Part shown: positions 21,537 to 33,319 of the stretch, one piece after another
Layout of the letters: each line of letters begins with the position of its first letter
How positions within the stretch are numbered: position 1 is the first letter of the stretch
Assembly (NCBI GenBank): GCA_022560025.1
Contig: JAFISE010000024.1
Span: 186,001-250,000, forward strand
DNA: 64,000 bases
Source of the DNA: Stagonosporopsis chrysanthemi
Taxonomy: Eukaryota > Ascomycota > Dothideomycetes > Pleosporales > Didymellaceae
Direction of reading: 5' to 3'
Notes under the pieces: model-generated
Database searches by the model: none
What the model was told of the DNA's origin: nothing
Seen by the model: the letters and a program-made list of their open reading frames with translations, nothing else
Made by a program: the position numbers and the translations under genes

Positions 21537-23153
21537 ATGGATGATGGCGTTCTGCAGTTACAACCAGGGCGCAGTGTAGGGTTCATGAGTGAGCAGTCTC
21601 TCTCCACAAGCTCCATTTCGACTGACCATAGCACAGCGCTCGGCTGCTCTCTGCATGACATCCTTACCACGATCAAAGCCGAAGTCAAGGCGTTTCCGCG
21701 ATTCCAGCTCTACCATGACGACCTTCGTCCTATTTCATCGCCTGTGCAACTTGTCCTTCCTGACAACGGCCTGCGACTACAGTTCGACGGCCCCGACCAG
21801 CGCTTACGATTGATCGAAGTGCTCGACTTCACGAAAGCAAGACTAGTCTACAAAGACATCGAGGTTTTCAAGCCAGCAGATATGTATGGAGGCGTTGCAG
21901 GACCCAGGTTCAGGCACATCTACGATAAATTGTTGGGACCCACGTATGGCGGGGAATATCTTCCACCAAGGTCTGAAGATCCAGATGCGAGGGGAACGTA
22001 CAATCTGTCGTACCCTGGCATTGCATTCAACTTCCCCGTGCAGCACTCTGCGTATTCGCCGAAGAAGGACTTTATCTCCCTATTGTCGTCTTCTGCAACA
22101 GGCTCTGCGACATCTATGGCTGTCTTCAATGGCGAGTCGTGGCAAAAAGCTCGAACGACACTGTTCACAGCCGCACCTGCAAATCCCCGGTCTTCGACAC
22201 TAGTAGGCGTTAAGGGTCCAGGAGGTGGTCCTGACGAGATCGAACTGGTCAAAGTGCACGGTGAAGGCAGGGTCGAACTTGTCAGGCGGTCGAGCCCTCC
22301 ACTATGGATCATCCTCAGCGAGACGACGTCTCAGGACCTCATCATGGAGCTCGGTGCGCCCGATTCTATCTACCGCAAAAATGACCACCGGTTATCAATA
22401 CACAAGGACAGAACTACCAGCGACGCATCTGACCACTCGCCTGGGGGCCTGACACCCGAGGACATACTAGATTCAGACCGAGGCTCAGCGGTTGGTACAG
22501 ACAATGAAGAAGATTGGGAGGATGACGACGATGCAGCACTTGAAGCTCAGGAGCGCGAGATCGCCGTGGCAGAACATTTTTACAATTACTACCACCACGG
22601 CTTCGACATACTAATATCGCAGCCAACACAGATATCCCCTCCCTCGCCTACAGCAGAGCGCAGAGAGTCAGATCTTCGTGATGAAGGCGAACTGAGTGCA
22701 CAGCCACTCAACCACCTGACTGCAACTAAGATCATCTTTCACGGCAACGTGCCGGGATCATATCAGTTCAATAGACACAGGCGAAGCAGATGGACCTTGG
22801 AGCATGTTCCGTCAGCGCAATACCGAGAACCTTTGAACTCAGAAATGCGCTTCAGTGATATCTCAGGGCGGTTGAAAGAGGTCTTTAAGACATACTACGA
22901 GAACGAGGAGCAGGAAAGATTACAACAGCGCGGGATGGCTTTGAACAGAGGCTGGGGCGACAGTCCTGGCAGCAGTGTTGAGTTATTAGGCGGTTGGGAA
23001 GATGCATCTGGCAGGCGAAGCCAGGTTGCAAATACTGGGAGCGTTACAGCAGATGGAACCACAGACGTTGGGAACGTCGAACTCTTTGGCTTCCCAGGCA
23101 TGGTGTTCGAGGTGTTGAAGAATGGTGCGGTGAGCTCTCTGACTGTGTATTGA
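21537..23153 (+). CDS. PHAF1/UPF0183 family protein
   Basis: A single-exon protein of 538 aa. It carries the UPF0183 (C16orf70/PHAF1) signature: LGCSLHDILTTIKA near 36-49, then the conserved NGLRLQFDGPDQRLRLIEV block (~77-96) and a YPGIAFNFP motif near 160. The fungal form has a disordered acidic insert (about 290-350, with EEDWEDDDD) and a C-terminal segment ending GFPGMVFEVLKNGAVSSLTVY, typical of the family. Mammalian PHAF1 associates with autophagosome formation sites with BCAS3; the fungal role is unproven. The start context AAGATGG is good. It is divergent from kinesin-5 and lies 240 bp upstream of ISM1 on the same strand. Confidence 0.9.
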   Translation: MDDGVLQLQPGRSVGFMSEQSLSTSSISTDHSTALGCSLHDILTTIKAEVKAFPRFQLYHDDLRPISSPVQLVLPDNGLRLQFDGPDQRLRLIEVLDFTKARLVYKDIEVFKPADMYGGVAGPRFRHIYDKLLGPTYGGEYLPPRSEDPDARGTYNLSYPGIAFNFPVQHSAYSPKKDFISLLSSSATGSATSMAVFNGESWQKARTTLFTAAPANPRSSTLVGVKGPGGGPDEIELVKVHGEGRVELVRRSSPPLWIILSETTSQDLIMELGAPDSIYRKNDHRLSIHKDRTTSDASDHSPGGLTPEDILDSDRGSAVGTDNEEDWEDDDDAALEAQEREIAVAEHFYNYYHHGFDILISQPTQISPPSPTAERRESDLRDEGELSAQPLNHLTATKIIFHGNVPGSYQFNRHRRSRWTLEHVPSAQYREPLNSEMRFSDISGRLKEVFKTYYENEEQERLQQRGMALNRGWGDSPGSSVELLGGWEDASGRRSQVANTGSVTADGTTDVGNVELFGFPGMVFEVLKNGAVSSLTVY

Positions 23154-23393
23154 TTCAAGGTATGAGGGATGTAACGTATCACCATCGATGGACTGGAAGC
23201 ATATAGAGCACTAGGGATACTGTATCTTGCAAGCCAAACTACACCAGCTCTATGTTTCTTTCGTCCTGCACAAGTTATACCCCGCTGCATCACCGACCAA
23301 TCTCCATGGCCGACCGAGGCATCGCCGGTTGCGGACCCCCGAAGCTCAAACCACCAAAAAACATGCTAAGCTTCAACACTTCCTAACGATGCC

Positions 23394-26300
23394 ATGCTAA
23401 CCCCAACGCGCATTCTCCGCGCGTCCTACTCATCGACCCTCCGTCTCCCCAAGTCGCCATTCCCGCCACGCCCTCTTTCCGAAAAGACATCGCTCTACCT
23501 GCAACGATGCACTGATGAGTTCTACGCCTGGCAGCGCACGCGCGCCGGCAAGCCATTCACCCTTCACGATGGGCCGCCATATGCTAATGGACCGCTCCAT
23601 GTCGGACACGCGCTGAACAAGATCACGAAGGATATCATCTGCCGTTTCCATGTCGCGCAAGGCAATAAAGTCTCTTACATTCCCGGCTGGGACTGCCACG
23701 GCCTCCCAATCGAGATCAAGGCGCTGCAGGCTGCGAAGAAATCTCTAGGCGACACTGATGCAGTCTCCATTCGTGCCGCTGCGCGCGATCTCGCCGCCAC
23801 TACGGTCGAGGCGCAGAAGCGCGGATTCAAGGAGTGGGGCGTCATGGGCGATTGGGATAATGCATACCAGACCATGGAGAGGGGCTTCGAATTGAGGCAG
23901 CTCGATATCTTCAAGAAGATGTGGGAAAAGGGGCTGATATACAGGCAGTTCAAGCCTGTGTACTGGAGCCCAAGCTCAAGAACGGCGCTGGCGGAGGGCG
24001 AACTGGAGTATGATGAAGGGCACAAGAGTCTTGCGGCCTTCGTGAAGTTTCCAGCACACGTCTCAGAAGAGCTGAAGAAAAAGCTGGGGGAGATGGGTGT
24101 GCGAGGGGACGTCAATGTGGGCATCTGGACAACGACACCATGGACACTGCCCGCGAATAAAGCTATTGCAGTGCATAGGGATATGGAGTACTGCGTCGTG
24201 AAGGATGCGGAAAAGGGCAGTGAGCTGACATTGGTCGCTATGACAAGAGTGGCAGAGTACGAGAAAGCTCTCGAGCGCAAACTTGAAATCATCGGATCTG
24301 GGTTACGCGGATCGGCTCTTGCTGGGAATGTGCAGTATGAGAACCCTTTCCAAAAAGCGAATGGCCTCCAGCCAGTCATCCACGCAGATTTTGTGACCGA
24401 CTCTTCTGGTACTGGGCTGGTTCATCTCGCTCCCGGCCACGGCATGGATGACTACCATGTCTGTCAGGCAATGGGCATCCCAGCGTTTGCGCCAATTGAC
24501 GACGCGGGTACTTTCACAAAAGATGCTTTCCCAGGACAACCGGAGCTTCTCGAAGGGCTGCCTGTGTCGGATGAGAAGAGGACCGGCTCCCGAGCTATCT
24601 GCGATTACCTTGAGAAACACGGGCTACTTCGCGCAAAACAGAACTACCGACACAAGTACCCCATAGATTGGAGAACGAAGCAGCCGGTCATTGTAAGGGC
24701 CACCGAGCAATGGTTTGCAGACGTCGGTGATCTGAAAGACGCGTCGATGAAGGCTATTACTGAAGTAAACTTTCTCCCTGAGACTGGCCGTCCACGACTG
24801 GAGAGCTTCATCCAGGGACGAAGCCAATGGTGCATCTCTCGTCAGCGTGCGTGGGGCGTGCCAATTCCTGCTTTGTACAAGGTCCAAGGTGATCGTATCG
24901 AGGCAACCATGGACTCAAAGACCATTGAGCATTTGGTCAGCACCATCAAAGGGCGAGGCATCGACGCCTGGTGGACAGATGCTCCCTCGGACCCAGCCTG
25001 GACGCCACCTCACCTTGCCGGCACAGGAACATACGTTCGGGGACGCGACACGATGGATGTCTGGTTTGATAGCGGCACATCCTGGACGCTGTTGCCAACG
25101 TCTGAAGACGGCCCCGTTGCAGATGTCTACCTCGAAGGTACCGACCAGCATCGCGGGTGGTTCCAATCTTCGCTCCTCACGCACATTGCTGCGCAAGACT
25201 ACTCTTCCGGTATAGCACGCGCACCATACAAGACGCTCATCACACATGGGTTTACGCTAGACTCTGACGGTCGCAAAATGAGCAAGTCCCTTGGCAACGT
25301 TATATCCCCGTCCCAAATCATGAATGGAGAGCTCCTCCCGCCCATCAAGCGCAAGAAGCAGAAAGGGCAGCCAGCACCACCGCCTGGGGCGACTCCGACG
25401 TACGATGGTATGGGTGCGGATGCGCTGCGTTTGTGGGTTGCAAGCAGTGACTACATGCGCGATGTCGCCATTGGCCAACCCGTTCTGCAATCCGTAAATC
25501 AATCTCTCCACAAATACCGCGTGACCTTGAAATGGATGCTCGGCGTCCTCTCTCTGCCGTCCTGTCCACCGCAGTTCTCATCGTTCAACGTCCTGCGCAA
25601 TGAAATCCCGACCTCGCCTCTCCTCACTGACACACTGGCATTGCACAGACTCAGTCAAGTCTCGGCGGATGTACACGCATCCTACACTCGTTACGAATTC
25701 TTCAAGTCCCTAAACACACTCAACAGATACATTGCCACAGATCTCAGCGCCTTCTACTTCGAGACGCTGAAAGACCGCATCTATACCGGACACACATCCG
25801 ACTGCAGCACCCTCCAGTCACACCTGGGCTTGATCTTCTACGAGCTCCTCCAGATTCTCGCGCCGGTGACACCGCTCCTCGTCGAAGAGGCCTGGGACCA
25901 CGTCCCCGCCCTGCTGCGCGAGAACAGCATCCATCCCAGCCAGGCCACCTGGAGTGCTCTTCCCTCAAAGAGTGCCGCAAAAGGCAAGGCGCTGGACAGC
26001 GCACTCGAGCGCCTCACCGATATTGGCAACGCAATCAAGATCGCGCAAGAGCGACTGCGCGCAGATAAGAAAATCGGCTCCGGCCTTGAAACAGCAGTCA
26101 CGCTCGTGCTCTCCCCCGATGCCATCTTCGAGTTCAACGCCCTGCTGCAGAGCTGTGTCCCACATGCAGAGCATTTCGACGTGCAGACACAGTTGGCCGG
26201 CTTGCTGGTCGTCAGCGACTTCCGAATGAGCGCCGGCGTGCCAGATGCAATGGGGGCGTGGGCGTGGTCCGAGTTTGAGGCTGTTGCGGCGACGAGCGAG

Positions 26301-26438
26301 AACAGCTTCCTTAAGGACGCGAGGGTTATGGTGCATCCGCCGCAGCTCGAGAAGTGTCCGAGATGTTGGCGCTTCGCGAGGGCAGCGGAGGAGGAGTTGT
26401 GTCGCAGGTGTGATGATGTAGTAGGAGAAGTCTCGTGA
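23394..26438 (+). CDS. ISM1: Isoleucyl-tRNA synthetase, mitochondrial
   Basis: This 1014-aa class I synthetase charges mitochondrial tRNA-Ile with isoleucine. It is a single exon. The first ~25 residues are basic and Ser-rich with no acidic residue, fitting a mitochondrial presequence. The HIGH motif is HVGH (69-72) and the second signature is KMSKS (628-632). The editing (CP1) domain lies between them, with WTTTPWTLPANKA. The anticodon-binding domain follows, and a C-terminal zinc finger is seen as CPRC..CRRC near 983-1003, as in bacterial-type IleRS. The bacterial-type architecture separates it from the cytosolic enzyme. ATG 23394 begins the presequence and no earlier ATG is in frame nearby. 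Confidence 0.96.
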   Translation: MLTPTRILRASYSSTLRLPKSPFPPRPLSEKTSLYLQRCTDEFYAWQRTRAGKPFTLHDGPPYANGPLHVGHALNKITKDIICRFHVAQGNKVSYIPGWDCHGLPIEIKALQAAKKSLGDTDAVSIRAAARDLAATTVEAQKRGFKEWGVMGDWDNAYQTMERGFELRQLDIFKKMWEKGLIYRQFKPVYWSPSSRTALAEGELEYDEGHKSLAAFVKFPAHVSEELKKKLGEMGVRGDVNVGIWTTTPWTLPANKAIAVHRDMEYCVVKDAEKGSELTLVAMTRVAEYEKALERKLEIIGSGLRGSALAGNVQYENPFQKANGLQPVIHADFVTDSSGTGLVHLAPGHGMDDYHVCQAMGIPAFAPIDDAGTFTKDAFPGQPELLEGLPVSDEKRTGSRAICDYLEKHGLLRAKQNYRHKYPIDWRTKQPVIVRATEQWFADVGDLKDASMKAITEVNFLPETGRPRLESFIQGRSQWCISRQRAWGVPIPALYKVQGDRIEATMDSKTIEHLVSTIKGRGIDAWWTDAPSDPAWTPPHLAGTGTYVRGRDTMDVWFDSGTSWTLLPTSEDGPVADVYLEGTDQHRGWFQSSLLTHIAAQDYSSGIARAPYKTLITHGFTLDSDGRKMSKSLGNVISPSQIMNGELLPPIKRKKQKGQPAPPPGATPTYDGMGADALRLWVASSDYMRDVAIGQPVLQSVNQSLHKYRVTLKWMLGVLSLPSCPPQFSSFNVLRNEIPTSPLLTDTLALHRLSQVSADVHASYTRYEFFKSLNTLNRYIATDLSAFYFETLKDRIYTGHTSDCSTLQSHLGLIFYELLQILAPVTPLLVEEAWDHVPALLRENSIHPSQATWSALPSKSAAKGKALDSALERLTDIGNAIKIAQERLRADKKIGSGLETAVTLVLSPDAIFEFNALLQSCVPHAEHFDVQTQLAGLLVVSDFRMSAGVPDAMGAWAWSEFEAVAATSENSFLKDARVMVHPPQLEKCPRCWRFARAAEEELCRRCDDVVGEVS

Positions 26439-29400
26439 TCTGTTGTGCAAGTGGTGTATCATTTGTTGTAGTGTAGAGATAGGACAGACAGGCCACACGC
26501 GTGAGCCCGTTCGAGCGCGGATATGTACATCATTACTCTTTGTGCGATAAATACTGTTCTCCTATTTCTTTATCTACGCCCCCACGGGCGTGCAGGATGT
26601 TGTTTGAGTTCAATGTAAACACCTTCTCTGTCGAATTCTCATCCCTTCCAGCACTGCTACACCATCCGCCTCCTGCTACATGAACACGCCTTCCCGGCAA
26701 GTGGAGCAATTGACACTCGCACGTCAATGAGTGTTCACACAAACCAACCATTAACAGGATGTCGAAGGGTTGGTGGCTTTGCGTACACACAGAGCTCAAA
26801 TGCGATGAATCAGCATAATAGGGGACACGGGAATGAGGACCGAAAAAAACGTTTAGTAATACATGGCCAGAAGCATGGAGCAGCAGAAGCGTGATGTGCA
26901 CGGTTAGCACTTGATTGACAGTGGAGGCAGGTAGATTCGGTTTCGATAGCCGAGTCTGATGAGAGAGCTAGGGTGCGTCGCGAAGCTGCCTGCATTGAAC
27001 CGGAAAGTACCATGATAGACTCCAGCTCAAAATACTGGAGACGTATCTTGTGGCCACAGCGCAGATGGCCTCGCCAGATCCAGATGGCACAAACCCCAGT
27101 CACAGGTCAATCTGGCACAGCCTCCAGCTCTGGCTAGACTTGAGGGCGACATGCATGCGCGATATTGCAGTCGGAAAGCTGAAATGTGACAATCTGGGCC
27201 GTCCTGGGAGCTGAAACGCAGGGTCTGTCTAAACGCAGCTCGTACCTGGTGAGCGGGACATGGCTTGACAGGTGGCACTGAGAGATGGACCCCTAGAGCC
27301 AAAGATTACGTACGATACGTGAATTCTGAGGCTGTTTGGGACTCGGCAGCTACTATACAATGCGCATTCGGAACGGTTCCGCTAATCGTCGTCCTGCGTT
27401 GAGATAGCGACGTAGAGCTGGACGGTCCATGCGTGGTTTTCATTGAGGTATTTGCTTTCAATAGTTCGATTACCATGAGCAATCGTCATAGGTTTGGAGC
27501 CCCTGCGGAACGTTCGGTGAATACGTGGACGGCTACGTGGATTCGAGTGTGGGCTATTCAACAGTCCGCTCTGGCTAACTGAAAGGTATCATTTTCGGAC
27601 AAATCGTGGGGCATAGAGTTACAGGACGAAGGGCCCCAGTGTAAAGTGCGATATCGTGAACAGTCCACATGTAAGAGTGGAGACTTGCCTGCATGCAGGA
27701 AGTGATGATGGTCGTGTGGCTTTGACCGGGTGTTGAAGGGCTTCACCGCCTCCGCATCAATACATACATTGTGAGCCACAAGACATGTGGCACCTTGTTA
27801 ACGGTGTGCACGAGCCTGTTCCTCGCCTCGAGTCCTGCCTGGCGGCTCCGCATGCACAAGTCGGTGTTTGATTATCGGTGTTAGAGACTGTGTTGTGGTT
27901 AGCGTAGCAGCAGCCCTGAGCCCAGCTACCAGCCACAACTAATTCAAGGCATACCGGAATCTAGCCCTGCCGCTGCATGTGACTAGCTCGGTCCGGGCTC
28001 CATGAGCTAATGCGCGTTCAGACAGTTCCTCCACCTTAATCCGGTAGGCGTCATGGATTGGCCTAGGGCAATCACCCGTTTAAAAGTTTCGTCAGGATTG
28101 TGTGGGTTGGTGTACAGTAAGGCGTAGCGTGGTTCATGGCTCTTGGGTGGCAGCGGAAGTTTGGTCGTCCTTAGTCTCCCGTTGAGCTAAGGACGCTTCA
28201 AACGCCGAGATGTAAGCCGGCCAAATGCAATTAATAATACAAATAATTGAAACGTTGAAAGCGGCTTGTACGGTTGCTGCCGTAGCTTTGCAACGACCCA
28301 GTTGAGGTGCATGGGAAACACTGACTTGGCGACAAGGTAAGGGTACTGAATGATCATGCGTCCGAAATGAACGCTTGATCAAGACCAAACTTGGACCGTG
28401 CATGTGGTTGATGTGTTTGTTACTGACGGGGCATCGGAAACGTCCCTGGAGCCGACCAGGAGAGAACTTCCGATCCGGGACGGAGTTGGACTTATTCTTG
28501 CAATTAATAGACAAGGCACGGTGAGGTGATCAGTGCCGGTCGCAAACCCATGTTCATGTCACCTTTGACTGATATAAAGTGCTGACTAGACTGACAAGAG
28601 ATGGAGTGGTCTGCCCGTTCGATGGTCAATGTTTCTCCTGGAACTTACCAGTACATTTCCCGCATTTGGAGTTCGAGTTTGGCTGGATATGGTTGAGCTC
28701 GCGCAACTTGTCAGACCCCAGCTTCACGAGTATTCAGGTTACCCCGAGTGCCATTTGGGCGTTGAGCAAAATACCTCTTGATACCCGTGTTAACAGATTG
28801 GGGGATTGTCCCCGTCTGCCCAGGATACAAGGCGGGAGCATCCAGGCATCGGCCCGTGAGAAGGCCCGGTCGCTGTCACACGGTTCAGGTCAACAGAACA
28901 TGTTTATCGGCTGTATCCACGGAGGTACGTGGAGCCACGTCTTAAGGCTTGAGGATTGGTTAGCTTCGTCCCGTTCAGTGTCTGGGTTTACACAAACCAG
29001 AAGGGTATGCCGAAGCAGATAGCTCTTTTGAGGAGTCCGGAGCTTTGGATTTTCACAGTGCTTCAAGAAGATTTCCCGTTCCGGGGCTTCCCCGTCGTGC
29101 TCTTTAGTAATGTTCGCGGGTACTGTGTAGCCTTCGCACGCACAGGCGTCCTGGCAATCTCTCCGAAAAGATTGTGATGTTACAGCCGCATTCGGAGTTT
29201 TCAAGATTGAGCAACATGTCGGGCAGTATTGAGCCTGATGCGATGTCTTGGGTGTTGACATACATGCTGTGCAGCAAGGCGATTTGTAGCCAGCTGCGCA
29301 TCTGCAACTGATGTACTCTGGCTGTACGATGGAATGTTGGTCTTGTAGATGGCCGAAAGCATCTCTGGCCATGCCTTGTCTTTTCAGCCTCCCCAACTGT

Positions 29401-30550
29401 GTGTGGCCATTGTGGACAGAAGTTCAAAGGCCCCATGGTCGAACCCGTCACAGTATGTCATCAGGCCCACTGACCGTGTCGGCGGAAAACTATTAGTGGG
29501 GGTTTGTAAGGGGCAAGGGTCTGAGTGCCGCTCGTCTGTTTGAAGAATCCAATCGGATTGCTGGCATTGCGAAGAGTGGGCTGGACAAGGCATTACTACT
29601 GTAGTACGTACTGTGTAGGATTCGGCGACATCGGATCGAGGTCTCCGTGATGTCAGGCGCATGCACAGTGTCGTCGTTCGAGTCCAGGGTATGGATGCGC
29701 CTTGCTGCTTGACGCCTGTATCCCTGCGGGTCCGAGTCAAGCAGCGGAGCTGCGGTATGCTCGGCCTTACTTGATACCTTGACGAAGACGTTGAAGACGA
29801 ACGAGTTCTGATCGATGGGCTTCGATGGCCATTTCGCAATGTACACAGTAGTGACAGCTCCGAATCGATCTACTACGTTGGCGACGGGCGGCGTGGTTGT
29901 GCTCGGCAAATGATATCAGCTAGATAATCATCTCAGGGCCAAATCGTCGAGGGCACAGAATTGCTGAGAGCAGCGTCCCTAGCTTGCACTGGTCATATCG
30001 CTCAAATTGGAGACCCCGAATGCGTCAAACATTTCTACCGATGAACTTTTAATAGTAAGTCCAAGTAAGGTAATCGAGCGAAGTACGAAGTCGGTGCACG
30101 AATTAACTTCCATAGGCTCCAATAAGGTATTGACACATTCCAGAGGTTCTATGAGACCACGTTGATATACTTCGATTGAGAAATACTTCAAAGACACTGG
30201 TGGTCCGCTATGCTAGGAGTTGAGCACAAGCTGAGTAGCCGGTACGGCGGTACCATATTACGTATAGAGCAAGGAATTGACGTGTCTGGACTATGATCTC
30301 CTCCAACTCGAATGTGAGTCCATCGCTTGCAAGTTTTGGATACTGCGGAAGGTGAACGTATTTGCAATACTGGTAAAGTGTTCAAAGGTTGTGAGCGCGA
30401 CACGCTAAAACGCGTGTTGCTGCTTAGTAAGAGTAGAGCTTGGACCGCCGCGGTCTTCGATAGTAGCGACGACAATTATTGCGCACTCACTGCCATCCGC
30501 CTTCATCAACCGTCCACTGCCGTTAGGAACCTCTTTGGAGAGTCGCAAAC
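26439..30550. other. Gene desert of 4.1 kb between ISM1 and POB3
   Basis: No confident gene on either strand. Between 28.9 and 29.9 kb several overlapping minus-strand frames of 115-168 codons occur, one of them cysteine-rich (SPCCTACMSTP and CPTCCS), but none shows a known domain or a convincing set of introns. They may be remnants of a decayed gene. No terminal inverted repeats or transposase motifs were noticed. The right end contains the POB3 promoter. Confidence 0.5.
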
Positions 30551-32445
30551 ATGTAAACGCTCTGCTGACACTGCTGGAAGGCTACATTTCGCTCTGGAAT
30601 GCTGACGCTAAGCAGGGAGGCCTTCAACGACATCTACCTCAATCTCTCCCGCAAACCAGGCGCCACACGATTCTCCGAGTCTGGGTTCGGCTGGAAACCT
30701 GCGAATGGCGAGACGTACACGTGCGATCAGTCACAGATCATTCAGGCGCAGTGGAGTCGAGCGGCGCGCGGCTACGAGATCAAGATCCTCTCACGCAACG
30801 ACGGCGTTGTACAATTAGATGGCTTCAAGCAAGAGGTGAGACAGCGCACCGTTGGTGTATAAACAAGACTTGTTGACAATCTCAGGATTTCGACCGCGCA
30901 GCAAAGCTCTTCAAGGTCTGGTACGGCATCAACCTTGACAACCGAGAACACGCTCTGCGTGGCTGGAATTGGGGAAAGGCCGAATTTGGAAAGGCAGAGC
31001 TTACCTTCAATGTCGCAAATCGCCCCGCTTTCGAGGTCCCATACACCGAAGTATCGAACACCAACTTGGCTGGCAAGAACGAGGTCGCTGTCGATTTTTC
31101 ACTCCCGGCTGATGGTGACCCTGGCGCAAATGGGAGCCTTGGAGGCGCTCGGTTCAGAGGCAAAAAGTCTGCTGGTGCTCGCGACCAGCTAGTCGAGATG
31201 CGCTTCTACATTCCAGGTGTTGCATCGAAGAAGGAGAAGAACGAAGACGGTGAAGACATCTCTGGAGCAGAAGAAGGCGAGGAGCAGAACGCCGCAAACC
31301 TGTTCTACGAGACTCTCATGGACAAGGCCGAGATTGGCGAGGTTGCTGGTGACACATTCGCCACCTTCCTCGATATCCTCCACTTGACTCCTAGAGGTCG
31401 TTTTGACATCGACATGTATGAGACCTCGTTCCGACTACGTGGAAAGACGTACGACTACAAGATCCAATTCGACTCCGTGAAGAAGTTCATGGTACTGCCG
31501 AAGCCCGACGACATGCACACGTTGATCACAATAGGATTAGATCCACCTCTGCGGCAAGGTCAGACGCGCTACCCATTTCTGGTCATGCAATTCAAGCGTG
31601 ACGAGGAAGTCAACCTGGACCTCAACATGAAGGAAGACTTGTTAGAGGAAAAGTACAAAGATAAGCTGCAATCACACTATGAGGCGCCAATCGCTGGAGT
31701 AGTTTCGGACATCTTCCGAGGCCTCAGTGGGAAACGAATCACAAGGCCATCTCGCGATTTCATCAGTCACCACGAGCAGTCTGGCGTAAAGTGCTCAATC
31801 AAGGCCAATGAGGGTCACCTGTACTGCCTGGACAAAGCGTTTATGTTCATCCCCAAGCCAGCCACCTACATTGCCATGGACAACATCGCATCGGTGACCA
31901 TGTCGCGTGTCGGCGGTGCTATGGCAGCGAGTCGAACATTCGATATCACATTCACAATGAAGGGTGGCATGGCAGAGCACCAATTCTCCAACATCAATCG
32001 GTGAGTTCGAATTGAAAAATCATGTGCCAGCCAATCCACTAACAGCAGGTCACAGTGAAGAACAGCAGCCGCTCGAGAACTTCTTCCGAGCCAAAGGCAT
32101 CAAGACAAAGAACGAGATGGCAGATGACGTAAGTGATTTACCTCTGTACCCACACGATCATGCTAATGTAGTCGATAGTCGGGAGCAATCCTTGCAGCTG
32201 CACTTCAGGACGACGACCTTGCCTCTAGCGATGATGGAGGCGTCGCGAATCGCGGTAGTGCCGACGAGGACGACGAGAGCGTTGATGAGGACTTCCAGAC
32301 CGAGTCCGAATCTGAAGTGGGCGAAGAATTTGACTCAGACCACGACAGTGGCTCCGGGGACAGCGATGCTGAGATGGAAGATGCAGACAGCGAAGCAGGG
32401 CCAGAAGACCAGCGACCTAAGAAAAAACAGAAGACTTCGGACTGA
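30551..32445 (+). CDS. POB3: FACT complex subunit Pob3 (SSRP1 homologue)
   Basis: Pob3 pairs with Spt16 to form FACT, the nuclear histone chaperone that loosens and rebuilds nucleosomes during transcription and replication. Exons 30551-30552, 30616-30835, 30886-32000, 32056-32128 and 32179-32445 give 558 aa. In this model the first intron (GTAAAC..GCTGACGCTAAGCAG, 63 nt) splits the start codon AT^G, producing MEAFNDIYLNLS, which matches the usual family N-terminus. An unspliced alternative would start at ATG 30599 and add MLTLSR. Conserved blocks include ALRGWNWGKAE, the SSRP1 region through LAGKNEVAVDF and the Rtt106-like PH domain (~345-445). The C-terminus (471-558) is strongly acidic, ending in a basic KKKQKTSD nuclear-signal-like tail. 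As in other fungi there is no fused HMG box. The other introns are 50, 55 and 50 nt. Confidence 0.94.
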
Positions 32446-33319
32446 GCGAGTAGGCACCAGTCCGCGCAAGACCGCCAGCCACCTGAAGAATGTGGCCGAG
32501 CTTTCAGAGTGGCTCAAAGGCGGTGAGAGAGCCGATGATTATCCGGAACTTCTACGATCCTTCCATGTTTCGATGCGCTACATGCACGTTTATTTTCTTC
32601 CCGCTGATAACGCCATCAGGGCCACGATCGCGAACTGGTAGAGGGATGATGGAGTTCAGTCCGACGCACATGATGAGCACCTAGTATCGACTGAAACGTA
32701 GCGGGATGGACCGGGTGACAGGAAGTATCCCTCCGGATCTGAGCTGGGATGAGGGAAGGGGTGCCCTAAAGACATGGTCGCTTGCCAAGACGGTCCGATG
32801 GCGGTATTACGCGAAAGCATAGCGTCCAGGAGAAAACTTTAAAAAAAGTGGCGACTAGCGGCCATATTCCGACTAGTTCTCGCGTGCCGTATCTTTAAGT
32901 GATGGTGGTCCTGCAGCTCGGTCAGGGCTCGGCCAGAAGCACATCATTATGGCGCTTGACGCGACTCGGCCAACTGGTAGTAGCTCTTGCATGCTCAACT
33001 TTAGCTCAATGCTCAAACTACCCCAGATCGAGCGACGCGAATGCGATTCATGCTGACGCACCTAGAGCAAGGAAAAGCCTTTCGCCATTCCCTACAGGCC
33101 CTGCTTAGATTGTGACGGTGGACTGGCGCTGGCGCGAACCATGCTAGACCCCGCATCCAACCTTCAGCAAGACCGCTGTATCGCCCAGGAGCATGTTGTT
33201 ATATCTATCACCCACCGCTCGCCGCCGACTCATGCGGACCTTCCTTCATACCCACCGCGCTCGACCCGAGTCCCCGTGACCACTTTTATCTCATACTAAA
33301 CCTGCGGACTATTACTGAG
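32446..33319. other. Intergenic between POB3 and Zn2Cys6 regulator
   Basis: About 870 bp without a supported gene. It carries the promoter and leader of the regulator starting at 33320. Confidence 0.5.
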
